NCBI GenBank assembly: GCA_037176725.1
Contig: JAZBRS010000044.1
Span: forward strand, 5,952,001 to 6,016,000
Direction: 5' to 3'
Origin: Posidonia oceanica
Lineage: Eukaryota > Streptophyta > Magnoliopsida > Alismatales > Posidoniaceae
Length of the DNA stretch: 64,000 bases
The stretch's first letter is position 1. Each line of letters opens with the position of its first letter. The notes under the pieces are model-generated. The model searched no databases and was not told where the DNA came from. It was given only the letters and a program-made list of their open reading frames with translations. Below, one piece after another: positions 11,111 through 22,276 of the stretch. The position numbers and the translations under genes are program-made.

Positions 11111-11910
11111 CTGGTTGATAGGATCGTAAACTATCATTCTCTGGCTAATGATCCAAAACTCATCCTAGGCTGATATCTAAAACTATCACTGGCAATTACG
11201 TTATACGGTTGATATCCAGTAACTATCCCTTGCAATTGCCCCTTTCCGGTTGATAGGACCGTAAACTATCATTCTTTGGCTGATGATCCAAAACTCATCC
11301 TGGGCTGATATCCAAAACTATCACTGGCAATTACGTTAAACGGCTGATATCCAGTAACTATCCCTTGCAATTGCCCCTTTCCGGTTGATAGGACCGTAAA
11401 CTATCATTCTCTGGCTGATGATCCAAAACTCATCCTAGGCTGATATCCAAAACTATCACAGGTTTGCATTATACAGCTGATATCCAGTAACTATCTCTCA
11501 TAATTGCACCTTCCGGTTGATAGGACCGTAAACTATCATTCTTTGGCTGATGATTCAAAACTCATCCTGGGCTGATATCCAAAACTATCACTTGCAATTA
11601 TGTTATACGGTTGATATCCAGTAACTATCACTCATGGTTTGCCCTTTCCGGTTGATAGGACCGTAAACTATCACTTCTGGCTGATGATCCAAAACTTATC
11701 CTAGGCTGATATCTAAAACTATCACTTGCAACCATGTTATACGGCTGATATCCAGTAACTATCACTCACAACTGCACCTTCCGGTTGATAGGACCGTAAA
11801 CTATCGCTTCCGGTTGATAGGACCGTAAACTATCGCTTCCGGTTGATAGGACCGTAAACTATCACTCTCGGCTGATGATCCGAAACTCATCCCCCCCGAC
11901 CGATAAGTCC
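11111..11910 (+). repeat. Higher-order inverted-repeat array B (four stem types per ~134-bp unit)
   Basis: Unit starts (GGTTGATAGG type) are at 11113, 11248, 11383, 11515, 11650 and 11783, then short single-stem units at 11812 and 11841. Each 132-135 bp unit has four small inverted repeats: TGATAG / CTATCA, GATGA / TCATC, TGATA / TATCA and GATA / TATC. Loops are 8-9 nt and mostly begin with TCC. The stems change on both sides together, so pairing is kept between types. A GATGA / TCATC copy and a GATAAG / CTTATC copy close the array near 11866-11910. Confidence 0.9.
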
Positions 11911-12471
11911 GATAACTTATCACCTCCTTCGCGCGACTTCGTTCCGAAAGATAGAGCCCCGCATCCCTCCGCGTCAGGAGAGGGTCCCCCTCTCCCGTCG
12001 CACCTCTGTAGTTTTGGTTACCCCTTTTCTGCGCAGCTCCAGCCGTCTTGCTTGCTTGCTCCCTCGGGCGAGAACAAGCTGCCTTTTTTTCCTCCTTGCT
12101 GCGTAGGTTTGGACTTACCACCAAGTTCCGCGTCACACTGCAGCTCCCCCTCCAGCATCCTGTTGCATCAACTCTTCAGTCGCGCAACATCGCGAGCTAG
12201 TCTAAGCATCATCAGCATCATCCGCGTTGTATCGGCTTCCCCATCTGTGCTAACTCCGGCATCAACTTTTGCATTGCATCCGCATTCGCATGCATTGCAT
12301 ACATTGCATTTCATCCATATGCACCCGCACTTTGCATTGCGGCAACGATCTACGACGTTCGGTGCACTCGCCGAATAAGTGGCTCACGCCGATAGCAATC
12401 CTCTACTCCCGTCGGTCAGATGGGGTGTCTCGTCAACCCTGAGCAGCGGCCTCACTTTGCTTGACCTCGCT
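11911..12471 (+). other. Non-coding region before the polypurine tract of Tat copy 1
   Basis: C/T-rich sequence with a cluster of GCATTGCAT-type words at about 12258-12340. No gene is supported; a 167-codon open frame across 11875-12378 looks compositional. Confidence 0.5.
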
Positions 12472-12481
12472 TAGGGAGGGG
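12472..12481 (+). promoter_or_regulatory. Polypurine tract of Tat copy 1
   Basis: A purine run (TAGGGAGGGG) lies four bases before the LTR start TGTTGACACC at 12486. This is the position expected for the RNase H-resistant primer of plus-strand synthesis. Confidence 0.85.
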
Positions 12482-15400
12482 CATCTGTTGACACCCCATT
12501 TTGACAAGCTGAATCAATTGGAATCTTCTGGTGGCTTCTGAACCCAAACCTAGGTCCAAACCCACACCATTATTCCTCTTTCCCCTCAAAACAAGCCCAA
12601 ACTCAACCTAAGATCACACCCCTTTCCCAAACCCAAAAACTACCCAAAAATCAAAGGAAAACTCACCCTTCCTAACTTAGCAAACCTACCAAAAAGCCCT
12701 TAAAATTTCAAACCAAAACTACTCTCAAAAACCCCAGAAAATTTAGGCAAAACTATCCTTTTTCTACACCTCAAAACCCTTTCAAAACTTTCTCAAAACT
12801 AAACCGAAACCTCAGGACCAACACTAGAGATCCTAGACTACATACCCACCAAACTTCACCTCTTTTCAAAACCTCTAAACCCTCCTTTTACCCAAATTAT
12901 CCTTTTCTCTCTCCTAGATTATACTTTTCTCTCTCCTCTCTCTCTCCTGATTATCCTCCTTCTTTTCACCTGCTTTTCTCCCTCTTTTTTGCCTGGCTGT
13001 GGGCCCCCCTTGTGCTTCTATCTGTTCTCAATCTTATTCCTATTTTTAACTAATTTTTACCATTTTCTTTGATTTTCAAAAATTATTTTCCTTCAACTCC
13101 TCTCTTTCCTATTTATTCTTCCATTTCTCCCATTTCCTCTCCTTTCTAGTTTCCTCTTGTCTCCTCTTACTAAACCCCTAAAAAACCTTTAAAAACATTT
13201 AAAACCCTAAAACAAAAGAGAAACAAATCAAAATCCTAAAAATAAATAATTAAAAACTTAAACAAACAGTTAAAAACAAAAACCTAACTGAATCCAACTA
13301 AAAAAGGAAATTAAGAATGCAATCTAAAAAATACAAAACAAACAAAAGAAAATGCTATAAAATCAAGCAAAAAACCAAAATATAATCAAAACGAAACAAA
13401 AGTAAAAACCTCATTAAAAATAACAAAAAAGCAAACCCTAAAAAAGAAGAAAACAATTAAAAATACTAAGACAAGTAATTGAGGAAAAAACTTAACAAAT
13501 CTAAAAGAGGCAATTAGAAAACTTCAAAAACAATTTAATTAAAAGAAAGAAAGGAAAAAGCTTAACAAGGAAAACTTAACTAAAAAATATTAAAAGAATT
13601 TAACAAAATCAAAAAGCAATTTAAAAAGAGACTTAAGAAAAAATCCTGAAAGCTAAAAGACTAAAACTCCTCCTAACTAATTAAAAAGCAGTCCACTAAA
13701 ATAGTCTAATTAAAAAAACCCTACTTAACAAGAAAAACTTAATAAGAAAAACTCAACTAAAAAACGATTAAAAATCTTAACAAACATTTCAACCAAATCA
13801 AAAACAATTTAAAGAAAACTAAAATCCTAAAAACTTAAATGAAAACTAAAAATCCTTCTAACCCTAATTAGCTTAAAAATAATCTTTAAAAAACCTAATT
13901 AAAACATCCTAACTTAAAAAAAAAACAACAACCACTCTGAATTATTTTCAAAACTTTTTATCCTCTTTCTATTTTTATTTTTATTTTTAATTTTCTCTTT
14001 CTTTTCTTCCCTTCCTTTTCCTTCTTTCTTTCTTCTTCCCTATTTTTCTTTTCCATTTTTCTGGTCCGGCCCACTAACCCCTCTCCTCCTTCCTTTCCTT
14101 CTTTTTTTTCTTAACCTTTTTTTCCGCCCGGAGGCCCGGCCCACAGGGATCCTCTTCCTCCTCCCTCCTTCTTCCTCTCCCGCTTCCTTCTTCTCTGATT
14201 TTTCCTTTTTCTGCAACCGCAGCCGTCACCGATCGACAACGCATCGTCCTCACCTACTGTCCTTGCCTGCCCGCACGACCCCTGCTCAGGCCGGACCGGC
14301 GTGCGCCGCCCTCCTCGGCCGTGCACCTGCAAAGCCTCCTGCCACCACCATTCCGGCATTCAATGGCCCCGAACCAGTAGAACAAAAACCCAGTAGAACC
14401 TCCAACGAGGGGGATGAGAGAAGATCCCTGAGACTGCCCAGAACCTCCACCCCTCTTCCTGTGCAATCCCCAGCCGGAGAGAACCCAGAAATCGCCCCCT
14501 TCCTCTGCCAGAGATCAGCCACTTTCCTCCTCTTATCTTCCACCCAGACCAGAGCACTGAACTCCCGGCAAATCACCCTCAATTCCTCCCCCAATCTCAC
14601 CCAGACAACCAGCTTCACAACCCCCCAATCCACGACCCAAAATACCATGAAATCACCCTCCAACTCACCCATTTCTTCAACAGCAACCCATCACTCCATC
14701 CTCCAAAAATTCCAGACGCTGCAACCCACAGAACCCTTCCAAACTTCACCCAGAAACTCGCCTGAACACCACCTTCAAAACCCACTCGAGCTTCAACTCC
14801 AAGCCTCACCACAGCACCAGCCCTCCACTACAAACAGCTGCATCACTTTCTGTCCAAAAATCCCTCCATCAGCAAACTCCCGAACCAGCCCTCTACCGAC
14901 CCACCTGAGCATCCAGAACCACTCACCGAACCTCCAGGAGTCCGCCGGTGCCCTCCATTTGGTCCTGAGAGCAGAGAACAGTCTCACCCACCTCCGGCGA
15001 CCTGCAGGGCACCCGCTGAAGCCAGTTTTTGCGCCGGCCGTCGAAGCTTTGCTCCGAGCATTTGGGAAGCACCGGAGCACATCACTGAGGAGATCCGGAC
15101 GCTCCCGAGCTGTCAACAGCACCTACAACCACCGGATGAACTCCGCCGGCGACCATTGAAACAGCCCACGTCGGGGGAGCGATCTGGACGTCGAAGCAGG
15201 TACTGCACCCTCCCTCTAGCTTAGTTTCTTTCTCTTCTTGCTTCTCCGCCTCTTAGAATAAGATTCCAGTCCCTGTCGCGGATAGATAACGCCGCCGTCT
15301 CCTTTCTTCTCCGGTGAGCTCCAGATCTGTCATGCTGCTCCGGTCTACAGAACACTGCCCCGATAGTCATCCCAGCTCCGCACGGCCTCCAGGAGCTCGA

Positions 15401-16837
15401 CCATGCTTTCAGATCGATCCCTCGTCGCTGTTTTCGTCCGGGCCGCCTCCGAGCAGGTCTGCAGACCTCCATTGCCGTCTCCGGTCTGCTTCAGGCCACG
15501 CCGCGAGCCACCGATGCCACCCAGAGCTCCGCCTGCCTCCGGTGAAGCCCGCCGAAGCCTCAGCGCTGCTCCAGCTCCCCTCCTCCGCCTTCCCCGGCCA
15601 TTGGTAGCAGTTGCTACAATGGCCGCTCGTCTGCTAAAACACTGTACATTTATTTTTGCTTACCTATGCTTTTTTGTTATAAAATTGCATATTTGCCTTG
15701 CTTTCTTGCTTATTTGCATTCTGGTCCTGCCTCTGTTTATCTTTCATTTAATTTCGTATGTTAATCTTATGAAATTGCATGGAAAACTTAAAAAATCAAT
15801 TAATTGCATGTTAGTCCCTCTACTGTGATTTCCTTCAGTATTTATTTCTGTTCAGGTCCTCTGGTTTTATAATATTGCATGTTAGTCCTCCTGATATTAA
15901 TCTGATTTAATGCACATATTTTACCTTGGGGTATTGCATTTTTAGTCCTTGTTAGTTTTCTTATTTGCACTTTAGTCCTCTGATCTGTTAACTTAGGTAT
16001 TTATTTTTCAATTTTCTTTACTGCATTGCATCATTTCCCTCACATCATCTGATTTTTGCATATAAGCCCTTCATCATGCACAGCATACATTTAAATGCAT
16101 ATTTTGCTTATAAAATTGCATTTTTGACCCTGCATGTTTAAAAAATTGCACATAAGTCCTTCCTCATGCACAGTATGTATTTAAATGCATGTTTTGCTTA
16201 TAAAATTGCATTTTTGCCCCTGCATGTTTGAAAAAACTGCATATAGGCCCATGTTTGCATTCCCAGACCACTCAGACCCCTGTTTTGCTGGAAAAATTAC
16301 ATTTTAGACATTGTTGATTTCAAAATTGCATGTCGATTTACCATTCGGTTTCAAAACTTGTCCTGATGCATGGCTATCCTGAAAATTTGCATTTTGAACC
16401 CTGCATTTTGTAAAATTGCATTCAGATCCCCATCTTTTTCAAAATTGCATGTAAGTCCCCATTTTTCTGAAAAAATCATCCCTAAGTCTCTTCTTGCATT
16501 CTGCACGCATTGCGTTCATGCATTCTTGCATCTGGCATCCCTTGCACACACTTAGGCATTCTTAGCTCTCATTTACACGGGAGGACCTGTTTTGCACACC
16601 CCTTAGGCCCCTTTTACACTTAGATCTTATCTTCTCCCCTGTTCTGGCCTCCTGCCTTGAAGTCTGGATATCTTCAGATCCGGCCGTTGGATCTTCTCAA
16701 CTAAGCTACCTGGGCGACCCCAGCGGAGCGTTCTTCAGCATGGACAATCAGATTTCAGATCAGGCATCAGATTTCCAAGGTAAGTCCTCTTGAACTTCGG
16801 CAGCATCTTTTGCATATCATTCGCATTGCATGGCTTT

Positions 16838-17700
16838 TACACACTCTTTTTTACTTTGTTTCTTGCACTGTTTTGCGTGCCGCTTTGTTTCTCGTATCGT
16901 TTTGCATGCTGCTTTGTTTCTTGCACCGTTTTGCATGCCTGCCTTGTTTCTAGCACCGTTTTGCGTGCCGACTTTGTTTCTTGCACCGTTTTGCGTGCCA
17001 GCTTTGTTTCTCGCACCGTTTTGCGTGCCCGTTTTGTTTCTTGCACCGTTTTGCGTGCTCGACTTTGTTTCTTGCACCGTTTTGCATGTCGCTTTGCTTC
17101 TTGCACCGTTTTGCGTGCCACTTATTTTCTTACACCATTTTGCGTGCCCGACTTTGTTTCTTGCACCGTTTCGCGTGCCACTTTGTTTCTTACACCGTTT
17201 TGCGTGTCCAGCTTTGTTTCTCGCACCGTTTTGCGTGCCCAGTTTTGTTTCTCACACCGTTTTGCGTGTCGCTTTGTTTCTTGCATCGTTTTGCATGCCA
17301 GCTTTGTTTCTCGCACCGTTTCACGTGCCGACTTTGTTTCTTGCACCGTTTTGTGTGCTGACTTGGTTTCTTGCACCGTTTTGCGTGCCGACTTTGTTTC
17401 TCGCACTGTTTTACATTCTCGCTTTGTTTCTTGCACCGTTTTGCGTGCCGACTTTGTTTCTTGCACCATTTTACGTGTCGACTTTGTTTCTTGCACCGTT
17501 TTGCGTGCCTCGCTTGTTTCTTGCACCGTTCTGCATGCCGACTTTGTTTTTCGCACTGTTTTATGTTCTTGCTTTGTTTCTCCCACTGTTTTACATTCTT
17601 GTTTCGTTTCTCGCATTGTTTTGCGTGTCGACCTCGTTTCTTGTATCGTTTTGCGTATCAACTTCGCCTCTCGCACTGTTTTGCGTGTTTTACGTTGTTT
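16838..17700 (+). repeat. ~30-bp minisatellite inside LTR of Tat copy 1
   Basis: About 27-29 tandem copies of a ~30-bp unit have the form TTTGTTTCTTGCACCG followed by TTTTGCGTGCCGAC-like sequence. Because the unit is a multiple of three and lacks stops, all three forward frames and some reverse frames stay open for hundreds of codons. The LTR of copy 2 has the same repeat with about 11 units. Confidence 0.9.
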
Positions 17701-18221
17701 CCTCTTGCATGTCGCCCGCATTGCCTGTTTTCAATGTTGTTTTGTTTTATCGCCTGCATTTCCATTAGGGCAGTGATGCTTACTGCCTGGAGTTCTCACG
17801 AGCCAGGTTTCGCCCGGTTCGGAACACAGACAGCATTGCTGAGCGCTTAGGCTGCACGTTTACTTTCTCGCATTGCATTCCCTCACTTAGGGCACACCTT
17901 TGAGCATTTAGATAGGCATTCATTGGCACTTAGGTATTCAAAGTCTGCATTTCCCTGCGTATGCGAGCGTAAGCCTAGAAAGACCGATTCTCGGGCGTGT
18001 CGGGGGTGCCTAACACCTTCCCTGCATGTAACAGGAGTCCTTGCCCTCTCTCTTGGCCCGCAATGACCATACCGCCCTTATCCTAGGCACGAGTCACATC
18101 ATTTGCATTCATTTGCATCTCATTTCTTTTGCATTGCCTTGCATTGCATCTTTTGCTTGGTTTTGCGTGATTATTCACACATTTCCCCGATTTTCCTTGT
18201 CTTCCGATCTAATAGACTTGG

Positions 18222-18232
18222 TGGCGACTCTG
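18222..18232 (+). other. Primer-binding-site-like word inside U5 of LTR copy 1
   Basis: TGGCGACTCTG lies about 110 bp before the LTR end. It shares its first nine bases with the real primer binding site of copy 2 (29022). The same word is at the matching place in the other LTR (28898). Confidence 0.6.
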
Positions 18233-18344
18233 ATTTTGTCTTATCTTCTTCTTTTCTTCCCCTTTCCCCCTTTTTAAATGTTTTCGAGTTAAGTCTTCCT
18301 TCTCGGATATAGCCGCTAATAGTGAGCCTGATTCTGATCGGTGC

Positions 18345-20796
18345 ACGTGAGCTTTGGCAATATGCATGGACGATCTGAACACCGGGATTACTACAACGTC
18401 CAAGTGGTCAAGTGTATTTAGCGAGCATGCACTCCGACTAGCCCCTGTGTCTACAAGTATGCTGGGGAGGAGGTAACCATTAACATCCATAGTGATAATC
18501 AAGGGACGGAGGGGTTCCTCTATAGCGGGTAATTCCGAGTCTCTGAAGACTATGTTCCTCCGCTCGAATCCGGTAATGATTTCTCGAGACGGCATAAAGG
18601 GATCTACCTCGTTGTTCAGCTCATGTGGTTGCCCTTCTCCTAGGAGGAAGTTGAAGCATTTGAGGAGTGCCAAGTTATTCGCCTCATCTTCTTTGCATTG
18701 TGTTACTTCCATCGGGGATTCCCATTCTATGGACCCCTGTTCAGAGCATATTTCTGGCTCCTCTCTTTCTGCGACAGATGAGATCGGCTCCAGATCCGAC
18801 TCTAGCAGGTGTATGGTCACAGACTCAGCCTCTAGTGGACTGCCCTTTGCCTCTAGATATGCCACTGGATGATTGGGCAAAGGATTCTAGTGTATTTGCA
18901 GCTTGTGCTGTCCTGTCCTGACCTCTTTTAGCCTGTCTTTGAGGGCTGACCACATTATTTCCCCTTTATCATTCAGGTCATATATCTTATCCTTCAACAC
19001 AAAGCATTCCTCGAGAGTATGTCCATTTTTCTGATGATATGCATAGTACTTGGACATGTTCGTGTTGGGAGCATTTGGCTTTGGCACTGGGAGCTACAAG
19101 TCTCTACTTTCGACTAGCATCCTGAAGATGTCTGAGATTGCTTCTAGAAGTGGTGGGTAGCTCTGCCTTCTTGGCCCTCTGAGTGCTTGTGGTGGAGGAA
19201 CATTGTGATAGCTCCTCTGCCCCTGTGGCGGTGCTCTGTACTGATTGTTTGTCTACCCCCTATTGGGCATTCATAGGGAAACTGGGGCGTTGGGGTTGGA
19301 ATTGCGGAAGTGGCTACCCCTGTGGTTCTGCTTGTTGGAATTGAGGCTGCTGGAAATGTTGTCCCTTCCATCCCCTTTGATTCTGCTGAGTGGACAGCTA
19401 TGCCATGCTTCCGGTGACACCTTCTACTGTATGTCCTGCACTCTTCTTTCGGTTCTTTCCCTCGAGCTCCAGGAATGGTAGCTCTTCTCTGTTGCACGTA
19501 ATCTTCACGGCCCGCTCGTACAACTGGGGATAGGTGTGGAAGTCACCTACCAACAGTCCAACCCTGAGTGCTCCCGTGGTGTTTCTTGCTATGATCTCCA
19601 CGGCTTGGCCTTTAGGTATATAGCACTCTGACCGAGCGGCCATATCCCTCCATCTGCTGGCAAAGGTGATGAAGTCTTGACTGGGTCTCATCTTCTCAGC
19701 AGTGAGGTCGCCTGCAGTGGGTTTGTGTGGCACCCGATGACTGTATTGATTCAGGAATTTTTCTTCCACTATCCTGAAATCTTGGAGATCGTAAGTTGTA
19801 AGGGTGTCAAACCACTTTAAGGCTTCTCCCTCAAGCGTCTTGAAGAAGAGATATGCAATAAGCCCAACGTCATAACGGTATGGCAGAGTATCCATGGTGA
19901 AGGCAGCTAGGTGATTCCTGGGATCCTCTGTTCCGTTATACCTCCTCATTTTTGGCATTTTAAACCCCAGGGGAAGGGTGAAGTGTGGGAACTTGGAGGT
20001 GTCATAGCTGATTGGCACTTTTGATGTGACTCCAACCTCTGCTAGCGCTTCAGCGATCATCCTCTTGAGGTCCGCCCCTGGTGCGACATGTTGCCCCTGG
20101 CTCGGGTGCCCATGTGTCTGTTGGAACAGTGGTAGTGATGGGTTATGTTGTGGGAGAAAGAATGATGATTGGGGTTGAGTATGGTAGTATTGTGTGTTGA
20201 CAAGAGGTGGTTGTGGATGGAAGAGCGATGATTGGGGTGGAGTAGGGTAGCTATTGGCTGTTAACGGGAGGTTGTGATGATTAGTGAGTTGTATATGGTG
20301 GGGTTGGATGGATGAAAAGGTAGGTGGGTGTTGCGTGGTATTGTGGGAACTGACCTTGGGTAGGGAAGTTCATGGTAGGGTTTGGTATGGCATGTGTGTA
20401 GGTTGGTGTAGGGAATGAGTTGTAGTGGTGGTTCGAACAGTAGTGTCCTTGGAGGTTTGATGTTTGTGGGTCTTTGTATGAGAGGTGTTGGTGAGCCGGA
20501 GATCGCCGGACCTTGTCAGCTTCTTCCTCAGTTGGGTAGGAAGTAGTTACAATGGGAGGCACAACATGGGAAGTTGCTTCAGGATGTGTAAGTTCGGGCG
20601 GGACGTGCCATGTTTGGGAATGATCCGCCTCCCTTCCCTCTTCATTTGCGTCAGTGTTGTAGTTGAAGGGGATGGAGACATGCGGGAACCTCCACCAGCC
20701 AATTGCTCGTGGGAAACTAGGGGTTCGTGGCCCTTTTGCTTGTGATGTTGAGGCATTGGGGAAGAACCCATTCGGACTTGTGCCCGCTTGCTCCAT
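18345..20796 (-). pseudogene. gag-protease of element 3 (minus strand), broken
   Basis: The reading starts at ATG 20796 with a Pro/Thr/His-rich N-terminal part. The gag core (about 20060-19400) has GFKMPKMRRYNGTEDPRNHL and EALKWFDTL. A knuckle-like YYAYHQKNGHTLEEC block lies near 19060-19000, followed by an LVDTGAS protease site (about 18455-18435). The N-terminal part, gag core and protease lie in three different frames, so at least two frameshifts are present. TAG stops near 19110 and 18887 read as former CAG codons from their context. The protease is cut at about 18341 by the LTR of Tat copy 1. It is related to, but clearly distinct from, the gag of Tat copies 1 and 2. Confidence 0.85.
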
Positions 20797-20841
20797 GGAG
20801 GTAGAGATGGAAGACGTGCCAATGTGCTCTATTATAAGACT

Positions 20842-20927
20842 ATTTTCTTTTTCTTTTTTTTCCCTTTTTTCTTTTTTTTCTTCTTTTTCTTTTTTCCTTT
20901 TTCTTCTTTCTCTTTTTTTTTCTTTTA
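20842..20927 (-). repeat. T-rich tract (A/G-rich on minus strand) before gag of element 3
   Basis: A run of T with scattered C lies just upstream of the gag start of element 3, in its untranslated leader. It produces Phe-rich spurious reading frames. Confidence 0.8.
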
Positions 20928-20933
20928 TATTGA

Positions 20934-21959
20934 AACTATTACAGAAGATTCACAAAGGAGATTACAGACTCAAACACACTTAGTTGATGTGGACACAAAA
21001 AGAAAAATAATAGAAAAAAAGTTGGGCCGATGCCCCTGCAATCCTGTGGATAATAACAATTAAAACCCTGCAATCAAAGCACTCTGAATTGTAACGTTTT
21101 CCCTGTAGTCACCTGTATATCAGGCGGCCAAACAAGTCATCGGTTGCACTGGCGGCTGAGTGAGGCGCCTTCTGAACAGGCGGCTATGCCTCTGTTCTTC
21201 TAGCAAACCAGGTTTGTTTTGGACAGACCGTGCAACAATAAGGGAAAAAGGAAATTCAAGTCTCAGATAGAGCGTTGATTTTACTTGTTCAAGTGTTTAA
21301 TTAGTCAATTAATTAAACCTGCATGTGTCACAAGTAACTAGGATTTTTGGCTTACAGGTACCACTCTTTGACCTTCTTCAGGGTCCACCAAGAGGGCCTA
21401 GATGGAGGACTTGTCTCTCTAAAGAGGGACCCACCACCTAGGATTCTGTCCTTAGGCTCGGCACTTAACAAACCACAAAGCGATAAATAAACACGGAATA
21501 TTAAAGCATCAAGTATCTACTAGGGATTATTATCGACTCAAGGAGAAGAAGGAGTCGATAATAACACCTTAGGACACCTCGAGATCTTGATCTAACTATT
21601 ACAACCAACACTGAGTATGGGAGAGCGACTTGCATTGGTCTGGGTTCGCTTAGGTTAATCGTTCTAGCTAGAGGAAGATTTCCTCAATGAACTTTAACTT
21701 TAATATAAATAAGATAGTTTCCACCTTAAGGGTGGACACATACAATCCTTGAAACTGTTAAAAAACTAAAATACAATGGATAGGAATGATTTTTGATTGA
21801 TTTTTTATGCGATTGTAGATCTAAAATACAACACAAATTACAGAAAAAAACTACTGATCTGCAGTAAAACGGACTCGGAATGAGTCGCCTCTAATGATGG
21901 CGCCCCTGTCAGTCGTCTCAAAGAGATGCGACTAGAACAAATGCTCTTTGAACAGGTGG
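20934..21959 (-). other. Untranslated leader of element 3
   Basis: About 1 kb lies between the gag start and the part matched by element 4. It contains GGCGCC/GGCGGC-rich islands (21121-21190 and 21890-21960) within AT-rich sequence. On the minus strand there is a pyrimidine-AG acceptor-like sequence near 21045. No primer binding site could be assigned. Confidence 0.5.
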
Positions 21960-22276
21960 CTCAATTCCAGAGTCTTCTAACCTCAGTAAAACGGACCTAG
22001 CTATTGAAGCTGTGGGTTTTACTAACGTCAGAAATAATAAAAAAAACGATAAAAAGGTCTGGGTGTCATGAAAACCTACACGCACGATTCCCCAAACCGA
22101 AAACTACACCTAGATCTATAACGATAAAGGAAAGAAGGAAAAGGGATCGCTTACGTAGCACAGAGGGTTGGCAAAAACTGACTCCCACCGTGATCGTCAG
22201 AAACTGTGGATGTGGATTTGGGGGGGTGTCTGAATGAAGATGACGGTGCTTCCACGATGTCAACAGCTTGATGTGT
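21960..22276 (-). repeat. LTR/leader part of element 3 left of the Athila-like insertion
   Basis: It matches, in reverse orientation, the last ~350 bases of the window (63650-64000). Shared features include a CTACGTAAGTGATT-like splice-donor context and the AACGTCAG / CTGACGTT stretch. It ends exactly at the target duplication ATGTG. Confidence 0.85.
22272..22276. repeat. Target-site duplication ATGTG (left) of the Athila-like element
   Basis: ATGTG lies immediately before LTR start TGATTAGCAC and is repeated at 38452-38456 right after the 3' LTR end TTACATCA. The undisturbed site is CACAT at 63648-63652 on the other arm. Confidence 0.92.

Larger units (their letters stand above)
1..18340 (+). 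mobile_element. Tat-lineage Ty3/gypsy LTR retrotransposon, copy 1 (5' end outside window)
   Basis: One plus-strand element runs from inside gag to the end of its 3' LTR. Domain order is gag, aspartic protease, RT, RNase H, a second RNase H, integrase, an extra ORF, a polypurine tract and the LTR. RT before integrase marks Ty3/gypsy, and the second RNase H is the mark of the plant Tat group (Ogre/Retand relatives). The coding part matches copy 2 from about 31386 onward, so the missing left end would hold the 5' LTR, leader and gag start. It is dead: about ten in-frame stops and a frameshift in the polyprotein, and a changed RT active site. The right boundary is at 18340, or possibly 18396. Confidence 0.93.
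12486..18340 (+). repeat. 3' LTR of Tat copy 1 (~5.85 kb)
   Basis: It starts TGTTGACACC just after the polypurine tract and matches the LTR of copy 2 (23253-29020) along its length. Sub-regions are a C/T- and A-rich start, an A-rich stretch (about 13190-13960), a pyrimidine/C-rich stretch (about 13960-15630), a stretch dense in TTGCAT words (about 15640-16560), a 30-bp minisatellite (16838-17700) and a conserved terminal part (about 17770-18340) with GGTGCCTAACACC. Open frames inside it are not shared with the other LTR and are not genes. The last ~12 bases seen in copy 2 are missing here, or displaced to 18385-18396. No TATA box was assigned. Confidence 0.9.

Noticed and set aside
13140..13260. 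Telomere-like CCCTAAA words in the A-rich LTR part (also 24090-24130)
   Set aside because: Only scattered single words in A-rich sequence, no tandem array; probably compositional.
14263..15159. 298-codon Ser/Thr/Pro-rich ORF
   Set aside because: It lies within the LTR in C-rich sequence and no matching frame is kept in the homologous LTR (25050-26290).
16790..17776. Long Cys/Phe/Val-rich ORFs in three forward frames and several reverse frames
   Set aside because: They are translations of a ~30-bp minisatellite whose unit is a multiple of three. Several frames are open at once and unit number differs in the other LTR.
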